Below are positions 56,813-64,000 of a DNA stretch of 64,000 nucleotides, in pieces. The DNA is taken from NCBI RefSeq assembly GCF_014397785.1, contig NZ_VZQQ01000003.1:248001-312000 (forward strand), given 5' to 3'. A program made the position numbers and the translations under genes. The notes beneath the pieces were generated by a model. The model was not told the DNA's origin and searched no databases. It was given only the letters and a program-made list of their open reading frames with translations. Within the stretch, counting starts at the first letter, position 1, and each line of letters opens with the position of its first letter. The stretch comes from Paraburkholderia podalyriae (GTDB lineage Bacteria > Pseudomonadota > Gammaproteobacteria > Burkholderiales > Burkholderiaceae).

Positions 56813-59023
56813 CTATCGGGCCGTTGCCCCGGGCACTACATTTTCTTCGAAGAATTCGCGTACCACGTCGATCTCACGGGTGCGCTTGAACGGCGGCAGA
56901 CTCTGCCAGATGCGGCGGCCATAAGGTTTATCGACGAGACGGGTATCGCAGATCATCAGCACGCCCCGATCGGTCTCCGCGCGAATCAGCCGCCCTGCGC
57001 CTTGCTTCAGCGTGATCACGGCCTGCGGTAGCTGATGCACGGCGAACGGGCTCAAGCCCTTCTTCGTCAGTGCATCGAGCCGCGCGGCCAGCACGGGATC
57101 GTCCGGCGGCGCGAACGGCAGCTTGTCGATCACGACCAGCGACAACGCGTCGCCACGCACGTCCACCCCTTCCCAGAAGCTCTGACTGCCGACCAGAATC
57201 GCATTGCCGTACGTGCGAAAGCGGTCGAGCAATTCGGTGCGGCTCGCATCACCCTGCACGAGCAGCGGATAACCCCAGCCGCGCGCCTCGATCGCGTCGC
57301 GCAGCTTCGCCGAGATACGGTCCACCGCGCGCAGCGTCGTGCACAGCATGAAGACGCCGCCGCCCGATGCTTCGATCGCGGGCAACGCCGCATCGAACAC
57401 GGCATCGGTGAACGTCGGCGACGATGGTTGCGGCAGATTGCGCGGCACGTACAGAAGGCCTTGTGACGGATAGTCGAACGGGCTCGGCAATGTCATCGAA
57501 CGCTTCGAGTTCAGGCCCATCTGCGCTGCATAGTGCGTGAAGTCGCCGCGCACCGACAGCGTCGCCGATGTGAAGATCCACGCGCGCGGCACGCCGGCGC
57601 GCTGCTTCGCGAAAATCGGCGCGACCGACAACGGCGTTTCATGCAGTTGTACCGTCTGCGAAAACACCTCGATCCAGCGCACCTTTTCGTTCGGATCGGC
57701 GCGCTCCGCGTCGGCGCCGCCCTCGCGTGTAGCGACCGCGTTGCGTTCGGCGTTCGTCGGCTGTGTGGTCCAGCCGCTCAGCACGTCCTGCAGTTCGCGC
57801 GCGCGACGCAGACACGCGCCCAGCGATTCAGCGCGCTCCGCCTGCCCCGCCAACGCCGAGGCCAGCGCATCGAGCTCGGTTTCGAGCGTCTCGAGCGCGG
57901 GGAACAACGGATGGTCGTTGGGCAGCTGGCCGATCGACAGACGCACCGAGTCTTCCTTGAACGCGAGCCGCAGGTCGCGCGCCGCGCGCTCGAGCGTCGC
58001 GCCGAGTTGGACCCAGTCAAGCGCATCGCGTGCGTGACCGAGTCCCTCCGCCACCGAATCGCGAGCGAGTTCGAGAAACTGCGCGGTCGATAGCGTCTCG
58101 CCGAAAAACAGCGTCGCCGTTTCGGGCAACTGGTGCGCTTCGTCGAAGATGACCGTGTTCGCGGTCGGCAGCAGTTCCGCCATGCCGGTATCACGCAGCA
58201 TGATGTCGGCGAAAAACAGATGGTGGTTGACCACCACGATATCGGCCTGCTGCGCTTCGCGGCGCGCCTGCATCACGAAGCAGTCCTTGTAGTGCGGACA
58301 CTCCTGGCCGAGACAGTTGTCGCGCGTCGACGTGACCATCGACCACACCTGCGCCGTTTCCGGCACGCTCGCCAGTTCAGCCTTGTCGCCGGTGCGCGTG
58401 ATCTTCGCGAAGCGCACGATGTCCTGCAGATACGAGGTTTCCTGGCGCGACGGCAGTCGGCCGTTGTCCGCGGTGCGTTGCAGATAGTAGTGACACACGT
58501 AGTTCGCGCGGCCCTTCAGCATCGCAACCGACACCGGCACCGCGAGCGCGTCGCGCACGGTAGGGATGTCGCGCTGGAACAGCTGATCCTGCAGATGCTT
58601 GGTGCCGGTCGAGACGATCACCTTGCCGCCCCACAGCATGGCCGGCACGAGATACGCATAGGTCTTGCCGGTGCCGGTACCCGCTTCGACGATCAGCGTG
58701 TTTTCACCGCCATCGCCGCCTTCGACATGGTCGGATCGGGCGCTGTTGCCGGTCGACTCAGAGGCGGCATCGGCGCCCGTCTGCTGCAGGGGCCGCGCCG
58801 GCCGCTTGGGCGTTTCGAACATCGCGGGCTCGGGCATTGCGCGGCCCGACGCCTCCATCGCCGCCGCGACCGCGCGCGCCATCTCGATCTGCGACGCACG
58901 CGGCCGATAGCCGTCGATCTGCCGCGCGAGCAAACCGTTGTCGGCGAAGATCTCGTCGAGTTCGCTCGCGCGGCTCCGGCTCAGCGCCGCGGCGCGGGAT
59001 GAAGTGTCATGCGGTGAATTCAA
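56813..59023 (-). CDS. ATP-dependent DNA helicase, DinG/YoaA family (XPD-like)
   Basis: A 736-residue SF2 helicase. Walker A is EAGTGTGKTYAYL (about 113-125), the FeS-cluster Cys set is in NYVCHYY and NCLGQECPHYKDCF, the Walker B is FDEAHQLPE, and the C-terminal motifs include VGSQSFWEGVDVRGDAL and KQGAGRLIRAETDRG. It unwinds DNA in repair. The start is a TTG; no good in-frame ATG exists before the conserved part. E. coli has both DinG and YoaA; this one is nearer YoaA by eye. Confidence 0.88.
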   Translation of the reverse strand: MNSPHDTSSRAAALSRSRASELDEIFADNGLLARQIDGYRPRASQIEMARAVAAAMEASGRAMPEPAMFETPKRPARPLQQTGADAASESTGNSARSDHVEGGDGGENTLIVEAGTGTGKTYAYLVPAMLWGGKVIVSTGTKHLQDQLFQRDIPTVRDALAVPVSVAMLKGRANYVCHYYLQRTADNGRLPSRQETSYLQDIVRFAKITRTGDKAELASVPETAQVWSMVTSTRDNCLGQECPHYKDCFVMQARREAQQADIVVVNHHLFFADIMLRDTGMAELLPTANTVIFDEAHQLPETATLFFGETLSTAQFLELARDSVAEGLGHARDALDWVQLGATLERAARDLRLAFKEDSVRLSIGQLPNDHPLFPALETLETELDALASALAGQAERAESLGACLRRARELQDVLSGWTTQPTNAERNAVATREGGADAERADPNEKVRWIEVFSQTVQLHETPLSVAPIFAKQRAGVPRAWIFTSATLSVRGDFTHYAAQMGLNSKRSMTLPSPFDYPSQGLLYVPRNLPQPSSPTFTDAVFDAALPAIEASGGGVFMLCTTLRAVDRISAKLRDAIEARGWGYPLLVQGDASRTELLDRFRTYGNAILVGSQSFWEGVDVRGDALSLVVIDKLPFAPPDDPVLAARLDALTKKGLSPFAVHQLPQAVITLKQGAGRLIRAETDRGVLMICDTRLVDKPYGRRIWQSLPPFKRTREIDVVREFFEENVVPGATAR

Positions 59024-59086
59024 GGCAAGCGTTCCTGCTAGGTCCGGCTCGCGCGCGGCGCGCCCGGCGCCTGCCAGGCCGCGAAC

Positions 59087-59305
59087 TCAGGCGCGCGCGT
59101 CCGGTTCGAGCTGCAATTGCAGCAAGATGATAGTGTCCTTGACTTTGAGTTTGCGCTTTTTCAGGCGCTGCAACTCGAAGTCGTCGATGTCGGGCTCATC
59201 CGACATCCGGTCGATCAACCGGTCGAGTCCACTATGCTCCGATTCCAGTTGCAGAATGCGGTCGCGAAGTGTGTTTGCGTCGATGACGTGATGACGATCG
59301 CGCAT
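59087..59305 (-). CDS. YdcH/DUF465 family small protein
   Basis: A 72-residue helical protein: LRDRILQLESEHSGLDRLIDRM and the signature DDFELQRLKKRKLKVKDTI. The family is small, cytosolic and without known function. It lies 63 bp upstream of the dinG-like start and may share its transcript. Confidence 0.88.
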   Translation of the reverse strand: MRDRHHVIDANTLRDRILQLESEHSGLDRLIDRMSDEPDIDDFELQRLKKRKLKVKDTIILLQLQLEPDARA

Positions 59306-59443
59306 GCTCGGCTCCTCTGGTCGGCGGCACGAACCGCGTGCTGCGGTCCGAAGCCTGAGGTTGCAGTCCGGCTAAAAACGCATTACGGCGGCCGTGGCCA
59401 CGACCGCCACGGCTCACTCTACGGCACAGCCCCTACAGCATAC

Positions 59444-60460
59444 TTACTGCTGCTGTTGTTGCTGTTGTTGCTGTTTTTGCTGCTCTTCTAGCTGTTGCTG
59501 CTTTAACTCGTCCTGGCGCTTCTGCTCGGCTTTCTCGGCGGCCTGCTTCTGACGCGCGTCGACATCGAGCTTGTGCTGCGCTGCGTTGGCCTGCTTCCGC
59601 TCGAAATTCTCCTGCTTCTGCTGGCGCTCCGCCGCCTTTTGCGCGCCCTGCTGACGCGCTTGCTCGAGCTTGCGCTGGTAGTCGCTCTGCTTCTGGTCGT
59701 AGGCCTTCTGATTGGCCGCTGCCTGCGCTGGCGTGACTCCACGCTGCGCCTGGTCGAGCGCGTGCTGGCGCTGCTTTTCCTCGTAGGCCTGCGCGTTGGT
59801 TTCGCGCTGCGGTGCCTCGGCATTGCGCTGCGCCTGATCGAGCGCGTGCTGACGCTGCCTTTCCTGATACGCCTGCTCGTTGCGCGCGTCTTCGGCGGCA
59901 CGCTGCGGCGCCTGCGCCTCGTTTTGCGCGCGCCGCAATGCCGTGCGTTCGTCGCGCTCGCGGGCGCGCTGCTCACGCTGCTCGGCGTCGAGCGCGAGCT
60001 GTTCCTTGCGGATGTCCGCCTGCACGCCGCGCATCGCGTCGCGCGCGCGGTTCAGACAGTGATTGACGAAGAAACGGCTGTAGCAATTGTGTTGCGCGAC
60101 CGCGAATTGATAGTTGTTGTCGTCAGTGCGCTGATTGAGCACCTGTTGCCGCTCGTCGAACGACTTGTCCAGCGCCGCTGCGTCGCTCGCGCTTTGGGGG
60201 CTGTCGGCGGCTGCGGCGACTTGCGGGCCCGATGCCGCGACCGGCGCCGCACCTTGCCCCGGCGTCGCGCTCTGCGCCACAGCCGACACCGGCACCGCGA
60301 GCGCGGCGGTGATCGCGCACGACGCCGCGGCCGTCACAAGCGACGAACGGAACTGGCGCAGCGAAACCAGCGGCAATTGAGACGAACCCCGAGACGAACC
60401 CGGCAGCGAACCTGACGCCAGCGACGAGATCAGGCGGTTGAGGGACAAGGAGATTGGCAA
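59444..60460 (-). CDS. Exported Gln/Arg-rich coiled-coil protein with polyglutamine tail
   Basis: Up to 338 residues. A signal-like segment ends AALAVPVSAVA|QSAT. A small conserved core has QHNCYSRFFVNHCLNRARDAMR (two Cys), followed by a long charged coiled coil with two near repeats QAYxExQRQHALDQAQR and a final run of nine Gln. The start is a TTG with weak support; initiation nearer the signal peptide is possible. The C-terminal codons are CAG/CAA repeats. I know no function; the pattern suggests a periplasmic structural or scaffold protein. Confidence 0.7.
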   Translation of the reverse strand: MPISLSLNRLISSLASGSLPGSSRGSSQLPLVSLRQFRSSLVTAAASCAITAALAVPVSAVAQSATPGQGAAPVAASGPQVAAAADSPQSASDAAALDKSFDERQQVLNQRTDDNNYQFAVAQHNCYSRFFVNHCLNRARDAMRGVQADIRKEQLALDAEQREQRARERDERTALRRAQNEAQAPQRAAEDARNEQAYQERQRQHALDQAQRNAEAPQRETNAQAYEEKQRQHALDQAQRGVTPAQAAANQKAYDQKQSDYQRKLEQARQQGAQKAAERQQKQENFERKQANAAQHKLDVDARQKQAAEKAEQKRQDELKQQQLEEQQKQQQQQQQQQ

Positions 60461-60635
60461 CGTCGTAGAGGGTCAACGGAAGATGCCCGAAATTCTAACA
60501 CCGCGCGGTTGAGCCCTTTGGCATTTATGGCAAAATGCCCCGCTCTAGCAACCGGGTCGCGGCGCACGCCCGGCCTGTCCCGATTTGCCGCCCGCGCGCG
60601 GCCCATCACTGAGTCCGCAGGAACACCAAGACCTT

Positions 60636-62990
60636 ATGACGGAAACCGTAGCACTCAAGATCGTCCAGCGCATCGCCACCGAACTGTCCGTCCAGCCGCG
60701 CCAGGTCGCGGCCGCGGTGGGACTTCTCGACGAAGGCGCGACCGTTCCGTTCATCGCCCGTTACCGCAAGGAAGTGACAGGCAATCTCGACGACACGCAA
60801 CTGCGCAATCTCGAGGAACGCCTGCTGTATCTGCGCGAGCTGGAAGACCGCCGCGCGGCGATCATCGCGAGCATCGACGAACAGGGCAAGCTCACCGACG
60901 AGCTGCGCGGCGCGATCGAAGGCGCCGACAGCAAACAGGTGCTGGAAGACCTCTATCTGCCGTACAAACCGAAGCGCCGCACACGCGCGCAGATCGCGCG
61001 CGAAGCAGGTCTGCAGCCGCTCGCCGACGCGCTGCTCGGCAATCCGCTGCTCGATCCGCAAACCGAAGCCGCGACCTATGTCCATGCGGAGAAAGGCATT
61101 GCCGATGTGAAAGCCGCGCTCGACGGCGCGCGCGACATCCTCTCCGAACAATTCGGCGAGACCGCCGAACTGCTCGGCAAGCTGCGCGACTATCTGTTCA
61201 ACCAGGGCGTGGTGTCGTCGAAGGTCGTGGAGGGCAAGGAAACCGCGGAAGAGGAAAAATTCCGCGACTACTACGACTACGCCGAAACGATCCGCACGGT
61301 GCCGTCGCATCGCGCGCTCGCCCTCTTCCGCGGCCGCAATGCCGGCGTGCTGATGATCAAGCTGGGCCTCGGCGAAGAGCTCGACGCGCAGGTGCCGCAT
61401 CCGGGCGAAGCGCTGATCGCGCGGCACTTCGGCATCGCCAATCAGAACCGCCCCGGAGACAAGTGGCTCTCCGACGTATGCCGCTGGTGCTGGCGCGTGA
61501 AGGTGCAGCCGCACCTCGAAAACGAGCTGCTGACCAATCTGCGCGACCAAGCCGAGCACGAGGCGATCCGCGTGTTCGCGCGCAATCTGAAGGACCTGCT
61601 GCTCGCGGCGCCGGCTGGTCCGAAGGCCGTGATCGGCCTCGATCCGGGTCTGCGCACCGGCGTGAAGGTGGCGGTGGTCGACCGCACCGGCAAGGTGCTC
61701 GCGACCGACACGATCTACCCGCACGAGCCGCGCCGCGACTGGGACGGCTCGCTCGCGAAGCTCGCGCGAATCGCCGCGCAAACGCAGGCCGAGCTGATCA
61801 GCATCGGCAACGGCACCGCGTCGCGTGAGACGGACAAACTCGCGAGCGAACTGATCGCGCGTCATCCGGAACTGAAGCTGCAGAAGATCGTCGTGTCCGA
61901 AGCCGGCGCGTCGGTGTACTCGGCGTCCGAACTCGCCGCGAAGGAATTCCCCGACATGGACGTGTCGCTGCGCGGCGCCGTGTCGATCGCGCGACGTCTG
62001 CAGGACCCGCTCGCCGAGCTCGTGAAGATCGAGCCGAAGGCGATCGGCGTCGGCCAGTACCAGCACGACGTGAACCAGCGCGAACTCGCGCGCTCGCTCG
62101 ACGCCGTCGTCGAAGACTGTGTGAACGCGGTCGGCGTCGATGCGAACACCGCGTCGGTCGCGCTGCTCGCGCGGGTGTCGGGTCTCAATGCCACGCTCGC
62201 GCGCAACATCGTCGACTATCGCGATGCGAACGGGCCGTTCCCGTCGCGCGAGCATCTGCGCAAGGTACCGCGTCTCGGCGATAAAACCTTCGAGCAGGCC
62301 GCCGGCTTCCTGCGCATCAACAACGGCGAGAATCCGCTCGATCGTTCGTCGGTCCACCCGGAAGCGTATCCGGTCGTCCAGCGCATCCTCGCGAAGATCA
62401 GCAAGCAGGCCGGCGAAGTGCTCGGCAATCGCGACGCGTTGCGCGGACTGTCACCCACTGAATTCGTCGACGAACGTTTCGGTCTGCCGACCGTGCGCGA
62501 CATCCTGGTCGAGCTCGAGAAGCCGGGCCGCGATCCGCGTCCCGAGCTCAAGACGGCGACGTTCCGCGAAGGCGTCGAGAAGGTCAGCGACCTGATCCCG
62601 GGCATGGTGCTCGAAGGCGTCGTGACGAACGTCGCGGCGTTCGGCGCGTTCATCGACATCGGCGTGCATCAGGACGGTCTCGTGCACGTGTCGGCGATGT
62701 CGACGAAGTTCGTGAAAGACCCGCATGAAGTCGTGAAGGCCGGTCAGATCGTCAAGGTCAAGGTGCTCGAAGTCGACGTGAAACGCCAGCGTATTGCGCT
62801 GACGATGCGTCTCGATGACGAGCCCGGCGCGGCGGCCGCTCGCAGCGGCGGCGGTGCGCAGCAGGATCGCGGCGGCTCGGGCGGCAACTTCAATCGCGGC
62901 GGAGCGGGACGCGGCGCGCCGCAGCGCTCGCGCGAACCGGAGCCGGGCGGTGCGATGGCGGCCGCGTTTGCCAAGCTCAAGCAGAAGTAA
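60636..62990 (+). CDS. tex: Tex transcription accessory protein
   Basis: A 784-residue Tex protein starting [19 protein letters not shown]. It contains [19 protein letters not shown], the YqgF-like domain [20 protein letters not shown], HhH motifs around [16 protein letters not shown] and a C-terminal S1 domain [29 protein letters not shown]. The tail is Gly/Arg-rich. It binds nucleic acid and affects transcription and virulence genes in other bacteria. Confidence 0.96.
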   Translation: MTETVALKIVQRIATELSVQPRQVAAAVGLLDEGATVPFIARYRKEVTGNLDDTQLRNLEERLLYLRELEDRRAAIIASIDEQGKLTDELRGAIEGADSKQVLEDLYLPYKPKRRTRAQIAREAGLQPLADALLGNPLLDPQTEAATYVHAEKGIADVKAALDGARDILSEQFGETAELLGKLRDYLFNQGVVSSKVVEGKETAEEEKFRDYYDYAETIRTVPSHRALALFRGRNAGVLMIKLGLGEELDAQVPHPGEALIARHFGIANQNRPGDKWLSDVCRWCWRVKVQPHLENELLTNLRDQAEHEAIRVFARNLKDLLLAAPAGPKAVIGLDPGLRTGVKVAVVDRTGKVLATDTIYPHEPRRDWDGSLAKLARIAAQTQAELISIGNGTASRETDKLASELIARHPELKLQKIVVSEAGASVYSASELAAKEFPDMDVSLRGAVSIARRLQDPLAELVKIEPKAIGVGQYQHDVNQRELARSLDAVVEDCVNAVGVDANTASVALLARVSGLNATLARNIVDYRDANGPFPSREHLRKVPRLGDKTFEQAAGFLRINNGENPLDRSSVHPEAYPVVQRILAKISKQAGEVLGNRDALRGLSPTEFVDERFGLPTVRDILVELEKPGRDPRPELKTATFREGVEKVSDLIPGMVLEGVVTNVAAFGAFIDIGVHQDGLVHVSAMSTKFVKDPHEVVKAGQIVKVKVLEVDVKRQRIALTMRLDDEPGAAAARSGGGAQQDRGGSGGNFNRGGAGRGAPQRSREPEPGGAMAAAFAKLKQK

Positions 62991-63077
62991 ACGTAGCGGA
63001 CCGATGCACTTGGTCGCATGTGCACCGGTCCGCGCATGACTGCGCTGCGCGGTCGATCGCGCACGCACGCGCATAAA

Positions 63078-63108
63078 CGAAAAGCCCACGCATTGCGTGG
63101 GCTTTTCG
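63078..63108. terminator. Bidirectional terminator between tex and kup
   Basis: CGAAAAGCCCACGC-ATT-GCGTGGGCTTTTCG is a perfect 14-bp stem with A and T tracts on both sides, between two convergent genes. Confidence 0.9.
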
Positions 63109-63138
63109 TTTGCACTCCCGTCGGTCACGCGCGGCCCG

Positions 63139-64000
63139 TCAAATCTCGATCTTCGTCCCCAGTTCCACGACCCGGTTAGCCGGGATGCTGAAGAAGTCGG
63201 TCGGCTTCGCGGCATTCTGATGCATCCACGCGAACACACGCTCACGCCACACCGACATGCCCGGCAATTGCGTCGGCACCACCGTTTCGCGCGCTAGGAA
63301 GAACGACGTGTCCATTAATTCGAAGGTCATGTCGTGCGTGCGTCCGACGTCGAGCAGCACCGCCTTTACGTCGGGCGTTTCGTTAAAGCCGTAGACCGCC
63401 TTGACCAGGAACAGGCCACCCTCCATGTCCTTCACGGTCACGCGGTCGGCGTCGTTCACGTACGGAATGTCGCGCGTGACGAAGGTCAGGAAGATCGTGC
63501 GCTCGTGCAGCACCTTGTTGTGCTTCAGGTTGTGCAGCAGGCTCACCGGCACCAGAGAATCGCTGCCGGTCAGATAGATCGCGGTGCCCGACACGCGATG
63601 CGGCGGATGCGCGAGCAGGCCTTGCAGGAACGGCATCAGCGGAATACCGTCGGCGGCCGTGCGTTCCTTCACGATCATCCTGCCCTTGAACCACGTCATC
63701 AGCAGGAAGAACAGCAGCCCGCCGATGCACAGCGGCAACCAGCCGCCCTCTTCGACCTTCAGCAGGTTCGCGCCGAAAAAGCCCAGATCGACCACCATGA
63801 ACACGCCGATGATGAGCCCGACGAGCAGCTTGTTCCAGTTCCACACCTTCACCATCACGACGCAGGCAAGAATCGTCGTGATCACCATCGTTGCCGTCAC
63901 CGCGATACCGTACGCGGCCGCCAGATTGTCGGAGCTCTTGAACGCGATCACGATGCACAGAATGATGAACAGCAGCATCCAGTTCACGACCGGCACATAG
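63139..64000 (-). CDS. kup: Kup potassium uptake transporter, C-terminal part, cut by window edge
   Basis: About 287 residues of the C-terminal part are visible, open to the right edge ([38 protein letters not shown]). Further membrane segments follow ([37 protein letters not shown]), then the cytoplasmic tail with [28 protein letters not shown] and [18 protein letters not shown]. This is the KUP/HAK family K+/H+ symporter. The N-terminal half is outside the window. Confidence 0.95.
   Translation of the reverse strand, partial: YVPVVNWMLLFIILCIVIAFKSSDNLAAAYGIAVTATMVITTILACVVMVKVWNWNKLLVGLIIGVFMVVDLGFFGANLLKVEEGGWLPLCIGGLLFFLLMTWFKGRMIVKERTAADGIPLMPFLQGLLAHPPHRVSGTAIYLTGSDSLVPVSLLHNLKHNKVLHERTIFLTFVTRDIPYVNDADRVTVKDMEGGLFLVKAVYGFNETPDVKAVLLDVGRTHDMTFELMDTSFFLARETVVPTQLPGMSVWRERVFAWMHQNAAKPTDFFSIPANRVVELGTKIEI

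Noticed and set aside
60606..62357. Long leftward frame antisense to tex
   Set aside because: Shadow frame without motifs; tex is supported by domains along its whole length.

Overview
The window looks like a chromosomal piece of a Burkholderia-type betaproteobacterium, most likely Paraburkholderia or Burkholderia. This rests on the high-GC, GCG/CGC-rich codon use and on the housekeeping gene order from tRNA-Ser(GCT) through lysC, tilS, accA, cysS, tandem cyclophilins, lpxH, cysE, trmJ, suhB, lplT and mutS to tex and kup. It falls into a variable left half (1 to about 35,100) and a conserved right half (about 35,100 to 64,000).

Left edge (1-7,322): a leftward cluster encodes two Old Yellow Enzyme-type flavin oxidoreductases (one cut by the window edge), an isochorismatase-fold protein, two dienelactone-hydrolase-like enzymes with cysteine nucleophiles, and two short-chain dehydrogenases. 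A LysR regulator is read divergently from its head. OYE, hydrolase and SDR are each present twice. The segment 7,323-8,640 is a graveyard: a truncated Mu/TniA-type transposase start and a frameshifted P-loop ATPase.

Conjugation module (8,838-28,405): almost everything is read leftwards in one tightly overlapping block. It runs from a coiled-coil protein, an AlpA regulator and a small HTH-like protein, through a TrbM-like protein, virB1, virB2, virB3, virB4, virB6, virB5, virB7, virB8, virB9, virB10 and virB11, to a VirD4 coupling protein split in two, a TOPRIM primase, an LPD7 protein, a MobC-like accessory protein and a relaxase. This is a complete MPF-T mating-pair and DNA-processing set, so the element is probably an integrative and conjugative element or its derivative. 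No replication or partition genes are visible.

Mosaic stretch (28,406-35,113): an ACT-domain protein, a membrane di-iron desaturase/hydroxylase translationally coupled to a permease, an ArgP-like regulator, a decayed remnant of the pntAA-pntAB-pntB transhydrogenase operon, a 3' fragment of a tRNA-Pro(GGG) gene, and a P4-type tyrosine integrase. The integrase start lies about 150 bp from the 3' end of an intact tRNA-Ser(GCT), the probable insertion site. The desaturase-permease unit is the most interesting cargo because its substrate cannot be read from family alone.

Core half (35,114-64,000): lysine/threonine precursor synthesis (lysC), tRNA maturation (tilS, cysS, trmJ), fatty-acid and lipid A/phospholipid metabolism (accA, lpxH, lplT), cysteine synthesis (cysE), protein folding (ppiA, ppiB, slyD-like), DNA repair (alkA-like, mutS, dinG-like), a JmjC ribosomal oxygenase-like protein, several secreted proteins of unknown role, tex, and the 3' part of kup running off the right edge. 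Several intrinsic terminators separate these units.
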